From: Runella defluvii
Lineage (GTDB): Bacteria > Bacteroidota > Bacteroidia > Cytophagales > Spirosomataceae
Direction: 5' to 3'
NCBI RefSeq assembly: GCF_014195535.1
Contig: NZ_JACIBY010000006.1
Coordinates: 62,001 to 126,000 of the forward strand
Length of the DNA stretch: 64,000 bases
Shown here in pieces: positions 60,032 to 64,000 of the stretch (its first letter is position 1; every line of letters starts with the position of its first letter). The notes below the pieces were generated by a model. It worked only from the letters and a program-made list of their open reading frames with translations, did not search any database and was not told the DNA's origin. A program made the translations under genes and the position numbers.

Positions 60032-61450
60032 ATGACATCATTGAATCGAAGACATTTTATTAAAACCACTTCAATGGCAGGCGCGGGAGTTTTAATGGCT
60101 CCCGCTCTTTTTGCGAACTCTTTCCCAACGGTTCGCGTACCAGCTGCCCAGCGTAAGTTCAACAGTTCGACGATTGAGGCTACCATCAGTCGCATGAAAA
60201 ACGTCATCAAAGACCCCGAATTGGCATGGCTCTTTGAAAACTGCTTTCCCAACACGCTCGACACCACCGTTCATCATAAAATAAAAGACGGCCGCCCCGA
60301 CACGTTTGTGATTACGGGCGATATTCATGCCATGTGGCTACGCGACAGCACCGCTCAGGTATGGCCTTATTTGCCGTTAATTAAGCAAGATGAATCGTTG
60401 AAAAAACTCATTGCGGGGGTAGTCAATCGCCAAACAGAGTGCATTTTGATTGACCCGTATGCCAATGCTTTTAACGATGGCCCAGGGCATAGCGAATGGT
60501 TGAAAGACCACACCGATATGAAGCCCGAATTGCACGAACGTAAGTGGGAATTGGACTCACTTTGTTATACGGTTCGGCTCGCCTATCACTATTGGAAAAC
60601 CGCCCAAGACACGAGTATTTTTGACGAAAAATGGCTCAAAGCCGCTCAGCTTATCATTGCTACCTGCCGCGAACAACAACGCTTAAAAGGACGTGGCCGC
60701 TACAGTTTTGGACGAACCACCTCGTGGTCAACGGATACTGTCCCAGGTAATGGCTATGGCAACAACACCAAACCCAACGGACTCATCCACAGTATCTTCA
60801 GGCCATCGGATGACGCGACACTGTACCCATTTCTGATTCCATCGAATCTATTTGCCGTCGTTTCGTTCCGCCAACTGGGCGAAATTGCGGAGACCGTTTA
60901 TAAAAATGCTGCATTTGCCCAAGAATGCCGTGCGTTTGCCAACGAAGTCGAACAGGCCATCAAAAAATACGCTATTATCAACCACCCAACTTTTGGGCCA
61001 ATGTACGCGATGGAAGTGGACGGATTTGGCAACTGCCTTTTCCAAGACGATGCCAACGTTCCCAATTTACTCGGTTTGCCTTACTTGGGGGCAGTCAATG
61101 CCAATGACAAGATTTACCAAAATACGCGGCGGTTTATATTGAGTGACTCCAACCCTTATTTCTTCCGTGGAAAAGCAGCCGAAGGCATCGGCAGTCCACA
61201 CACGCTGGTGAATCAGATTTGGCCGATGAGTATTATCATGCGAGCCATGACCTCTACCAACGACCAAGAAATAGCCGCCCAACTACGTTTCTTAAAATCG
61301 ACCCACGCAGGAACTGGCTTCATGCACGAGTCGTTCGACAAAGACGATGCCTCGAAGTTTACCCGTAAGTGGTTTGCGTGGGCCAACACACTTTTTGGGG
61401 AACTTCTCCTGAAAATTGAACGAGAACGCCCGCATTTACTCAAAGCATAG
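60032..61450 (+). CDS. GH125 exo-alpha-1,6-mannosidase
   Basis: 472 residues. The N-terminus has a Tat-type signal (NRRHFIKTTSMAGAGVLMAP). GDIHAMWLRDSTAQVWPYLP, SGHSEWLKDHTDMKPELHER-like sequence and KGRGRYSFGRTTSW follow the GH125 (DUF1237) pattern. The acidic active-site residues lie in those motifs, with a later IWPMSIIMRAMTSTN. GH125 enzymes remove alpha-1,6-linked mannose, for example from N-glycan cores. It is first of three co-oriented genes, all with export signals and all consistent with N-glycan breakdown. Confidence 0.9.
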   Translation: MTSLNRRHFIKTTSMAGAGVLMAPALFANSFPTVRVPAAQRKFNSSTIEATISRMKNVIKDPELAWLFENCFPNTLDTTVHHKIKDGRPDTFVITGDIHAMWLRDSTAQVWPYLPLIKQDESLKKLIAGVVNRQTECILIDPYANAFNDGPGHSEWLKDHTDMKPELHERKWELDSLCYTVRLAYHYWKTAQDTSIFDEKWLKAAQLIIATCREQQRLKGRGRYSFGRTTSWSTDTVPGNGYGNNTKPNGLIHSIFRPSDDATLYPFLIPSNLFAVVSFRQLGEIAETVYKNAAFAQECRAFANEVEQAIKKYAIINHPTFGPMYAMEVDGFGNCLFQDDANVPNLLGLPYLGAVNANDKIYQNTRRFILSDSNPYFFRGKAAEGIGSPHTLVNQIWPMSIIMRAMTSTNDQEIAAQLRFLKSTHAGTGFMHESFDKDDASKFTRKWFAWANTLFGELLLKIERERPHLLKA

Positions 61451-61508
61451 TCCGCTCAATTTTAGCCATTTATGCACCCAATACCTAACTTATAAACACC
61501 CAATCTCT

Positions 61509-61529
61509 CAAGCCTCCTCTGGGGGCTTG
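61509..61529 (+). other. Intercistronic hairpin before the fucosidase gene
   Basis: CAAGCCTCC pairs with GGGGGCTTG (9 pairs, one G-U) around a TCT loop, 17 bases before the fucosidase start. It could attenuate or stabilise the message. Confidence 0.45.
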
Positions 61530-61545
61530 GGGACTTTTATGCCCT

Positions 61546-62982
61546 ATGAAAAAATCACTTTTCTCGATTGGAATCGCGGTATTGAGCCTTACCGCCTTGG
61601 CCCAGCAGCACTCAGAACAAAACCACAGCAAGTACATTGCACCCTCTGACCCTCAAGTAAAAACCAAACTGGCACAGTGGCAAAATGTAAAGTTTGGCTT
61701 ACTCATGCACTGGGGAACGTACAGTCAGTGGGGCATCGTGGAAAGCTGGAGCTTATGCCCCGAAGACGAAGGATGGTGCGAACGCCGTGGGCCGTACAAA
61801 GACAATTGGTACGAGTACAAAAAAGCATACGAAAGACTCCAATACACGTTTAATCCTACCCAATTTGCTCCTGAAAAATGGGCGACTGCCGCCAAAAATG
61901 CGGGGATGAAGTACGTGGTTTTTACCACCAAACACCACGACGGGTTCTGTATGTTTGATTCTAAATACACCGATTATAAAATTACCAAATCACCGTTTAG
62001 CACCAACCCTCGTAGCAACGTAGCCAAGGAAGTTTTCGGGGCGTTTCGCAACGAAGGCTTTATGGTGGGGGCTTATTTTTCAAAACCCGATTGGCATACC
62101 GATGATTATTGGTGGTCGTATTTCCCGCCTAAAGACCGTAACCCATCGTACCATCCCAAAAAGTATCCTCAGAAGTGGGAAAGCTTTAAGAAGTTTACCT
62201 ACAACCAGATTGAGGAATTAATGAGTGACTACGGAAAGGTGGATATTCTTTGGCTCGACGGCGGCTGGGTTCGTCCGTTTAGCACGATTGACACGACCAT
62301 TTCGTGGCAAAAAACCATTCCTTTTGACCAAGACATCGACATGGCCAAAATCGCCAAACGTGGCCGTGAGTTACAACCTGGGCTTTTGGTTGTGGATAGA
62401 ACGGTATCAGGTGAGTTTGAAAACTACGTAACACCTGAGCATCAGATTCCTGACAGCTATATGCCCATTCCGTGGGAAACTTGTATGACCATGGGCGACT
62501 CTTGGAGCTATGTACCAAAAGAAAATTACAAATCAGCGCGAAAGTTAATTCACATTTTGGCGGATATTGTTTCAAAAAATGGCAATTTGCTACTCAATAT
62601 CGCTCCTAGTCCAGAAGGTGATTTTGATGCCGAAGCCTACCAGCGTTTAGAAGAAATTGGCAAATGGATAAAGATAAACGGGGAAGCGATTTACGAAACT
62701 CGCGGCGACAATGTGGTTGGCAAACAAGGGAAATTTGTATTTACGCACAAAGGCGACAATGTGACATACGCCATTTACTGCGCCGACGAAAAAGAAAGCT
62801 TTCCGCTGTCGTTTGACCTTGAAAAAATAAACTTGACCAAAACTTCAAAAATTAGCCTTTTGGGTTTTCCTGACAACTTAAAATGGGTTCAGAAAGACGG
62901 CAAAATTACGGTTCAAGTTCCTCAAAAATTGGCTCAAAAAGTGCCTGGCAGTTACGCTTGGACAATAAAAATAACAAAGTAA
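61546..62982 (+). CDS. GH29 alpha-L-fucosidase
   Basis: 478 residues with a signal peptide (MKKSLFSIGIAVLSLTALAQ). FGLLMHWGTYSQWGIVESWS, YVVFTTKHHDGFCMFDSKYT and VDILWLDGGW (nucleophile Asp) are GH29 motifs. LLNIAPSPEGDFDAEAYQRL closes the barrel, and a small beta domain follows to ITVQVPQKLAQKVP. It should release fucose from glycans. The gene lies 95 bases after GH125, with a hairpin between them. Confidence 0.93.
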   Translation: MKKSLFSIGIAVLSLTALAQQHSEQNHSKYIAPSDPQVKTKLAQWQNVKFGLLMHWGTYSQWGIVESWSLCPEDEGWCERRGPYKDNWYEYKKAYERLQYTFNPTQFAPEKWATAAKNAGMKYVVFTTKHHDGFCMFDSKYTDYKITKSPFSTNPRSNVAKEVFGAFRNEGFMVGAYFSKPDWHTDDYWWSYFPPKDRNPSYHPKKYPQKWESFKKFTYNQIEELMSDYGKVDILWLDGGWVRPFSTIDTTISWQKTIPFDQDIDMAKIAKRGRELQPGLLVVDRTVSGEFENYVTPEHQIPDSYMPIPWETCMTMGDSWSYVPKENYKSARKLIHILADIVSKNGNLLLNIAPSPEGDFDAEAYQRLEEIGKWIKINGEAIYETRGDNVVGKQGKFVFTHKGDNVTYAIYCADEKESFPLSFDLEKINLTKTSKISLLGFPDNLKWVQKDGKITVQVPQKLAQKVPGSYAWTIKITK

Positions 62983-62992
62983 GCAAACAAGC

Positions 62993-63025
62993 ACACCTGT
63001 AAGGTTTTTGAAAACTTGCAGGTGT
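62993..63025. repeat. Palindrome between fucosidase and glycosylasparaginase genes
   Basis: ACACCTGTAAG (62993-63003) pairs with CTTGCAGGTGT (63015-63025), 11 pairs with one G-U. The loop contains TTTTTGAAAA, similar in layout to the TGAG-loop family. Possible intercistronic terminator or attenuator. Confidence 0.5.
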
Positions 63026-63051
63026 AAAACGTTCCAAATCAACCTAAAACC

Positions 63052-64000
63052 ATGAAGTCAAGAAGAAGTTTCCTCCGTTGGTCGGCGTTAAGTATGCCCC
63101 TTTTATCAATGGGAAAAGTATTTGCTAAATCATCGCCATCAGTCGTTACCAAACCCATCGTCGTTTCGACTTGGGACAGCGGCTTGCCCGTCAACGCCGT
63201 GGCATGGAAAGTACTAAAACAACCCAACAGCCGCGCCCTTGATGCGGTTGAAGCAGGTGCTCGTTCGATTGAAGATACCATCAATTGCTGCGTTGGCTTG
63301 GGAGGCAACCCCGACCGCGAAGGCAAAGTGACGCTCGACGCCAGCATCATGGACGACAAGTTCAACTGCGGGTCGGTAATGGCATTGGAGCAAATAAAGC
63401 ACCCGATTTCGGTCGCTCGCAAAGTGATGGAAACGACTCCTCACGTTCAGCTTGTGGGCGACGGAGCACTTCAGTTTGCCCTTGAAAGTGGTTTTCAGAA
63501 AGAATCAGGTAAACTGTCGGCCGACGCCGAAAAGACCTACAAACAGTGGCTTAAAAAATCGGAATACAAGCCTGTTATCAACATCGAACAGCAACAGGGT
63601 AAAGGCCAAAAAACCAAAGCTGGCCACGGGCCTTTTGCGCCTAATTTCTTCGACGATGGCAGCTTTAACCACGACACCATGGGTACCATTGCAATGGACG
63701 CCACGGGCAACCTCTCGGGAGCTTGTACGACCAGCGGCATGGGTTTCAAAATGCGCGGTCGCGTCGGCGATTCGCCCATTATTGGGGCAGGTCTGTACGT
63801 GGACAATGAAGTAGGTGCTGCTACGGGTTCTGGTCAAGGCGAAGAAGTGCTTCGCGTAGCAGGCGCTTTTTTGATTGTTGAAATGATGCGCCAAGGCAAA
63901 AGCCCCGAAGAGGCCTGTAAAATTGCAGTAGAGCGGATTGTACGTATCAACCCCACCAAAGCCAAAGATTTTCAGGTAGGTTTTATCGCTATCAATAAGC
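63052..64000 (+). CDS. Glycosylasparaginase (N4-(beta-N-acetylglucosaminyl)-L-asparaginase), 3' end outside window
   Basis: 316 residues are visible. The start is Tat-like (MKSRRSFLRWSALSMPLLSM). VVSTWDSGLPVNAVAWKVL, LDAVEAGARSIEDTINCCVG and GGNPDREGKVTLDASIMD are family motifs. The autocleavage site is HDTMGTIAMD, where the Thr of MGT becomes the N-terminal nucleophile, and GACTTSGMGFKMRGRVGDSP binds substrate. It splits the GlcNAc-Asn bond left after glycan trimming. With GH125 and GH29 it suggests uptake or digestion of N-glycopeptides. The right end runs off the window. Confidence 0.94.
   Translation, partial: MKSRRSFLRWSALSMPLLSMGKVFAKSSPSVVTKPIVVSTWDSGLPVNAVAWKVLKQPNSRALDAVEAGARSIEDTINCCVGLGGNPDREGKVTLDASIMDDKFNCGSVMALEQIKHPISVARKVMETTPHVQLVGDGALQFALESGFQKESGKLSADAEKTYKQWLKKSEYKPVINIEQQQGKGQKTKAGHGPFAPNFFDDGSFNHDTMGTIAMDATGNLSGACTTSGMGFKMRGRVGDSPIIGAGLYVDNEVGAATGSGQGEEVLRVAGAFLIVEMMRQGKSPEEACKIAVERIVRINPTKAKDFQVGFIAINK

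Noticed and set aside
1-64000. CRISPR array
   Set aside because: The repeat arrays found have degenerate 7-27-base units without spacers of uniform length, and no cas genes were seen.
1-64000. Prophage or integrative element
   Set aside because: No integrase, transposase, terminase, capsid or relaxase sequence was recognised. The decayed 26-27-kb segment is too small and carries none.

Overview
The window looks like chromosomal DNA of a Bacteroidota bacterium, most likely a cytophagalean of the Runella/Spirosoma type. The evidence is a SusC/RagA-type TonB receptor, a full-length SprA (gliding/type IX secretion translocon), Bacteroidota-style promoters (TTG, about 17-21 bases, TAnnTTTG) and many secreted sugar-active enzymes. 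The genus is an inference. No CRISPR array, prophage, integrase, transposase, rRNA operon or replication origin was seen.

Layout. 1-5.3 kb: a SusC-like receptor running off the left edge, a secreted sugar isomerase-like TIM barrel and a sulfatase, all on the minus strand. 5.5-8.2 kb: a slipin with an unusual repeated N-terminus, a 570-base gap holding tRNA-like halves in reversed order, and a WYL regulator. 8.3-20.6 kb: a dihydrodipicolinate-synthase-like enzyme and a 4-hydroxyproline epimerase-like enzyme that could share one pathway. Between them lie two AraC-family regulators around a tightly packed VOC/GyrI-like/VOC/DoxX operon, a secreted endonuclease/phosphatase-fold protein, a DMT transporter, a TPR lipoprotein, a protein with a HEPN-like stretch and a MoxR-type ATPase. 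20.6-26.1 kb: metabolic genes, then a conserved nadD, acpP-fabF, rnc block. 26.1-27.4 kb: decayed genes bounded by a near-identical 51-bp direct repeat. 27.4-33.3 kb: a barrel-like protein, an LVIVD-repeat lipoprotein and a 1304-residue SF1 helicase. 33.4-52 kb: a membrane Fe-S protein, nucleotide-sugar genes (UDP-sugar dehydrogenase, UDP-galactopyranose mutase), an OmpA-family protein, tgt, a glycosyltransferase, rsmG, tRNA-Asn, a PLP decarboxylase, glgE, small regulators and lipoproteins, recO, argB and a RidA-family gene. 52.3-59.7 kb: sprA. 60-64 kb: GH125, GH29 and glycosylasparaginase, which together look like an N-glycan/glycopeptide breakdown operon.

The most unusual content is intergenic. 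One group is short palindromes with a TGAG/CTCA loop, mostly at gene 3' ends (14.4, 17.7-17.9 and 52.0-52.3 kb), with one apparent recombination scar and one 27-bp tandem array. A second group is degenerate short-period direct repeats that form inverted arms (3.8, 5.4, 36.3 and 49.9 kb, plus a single-armed relative at 8.2 kb). A third is a hairpin unit present three times inside a broken gene (26.7 kb). All positions and pairings were read by eye. Family assignments rest on recognised motifs, not on searches.
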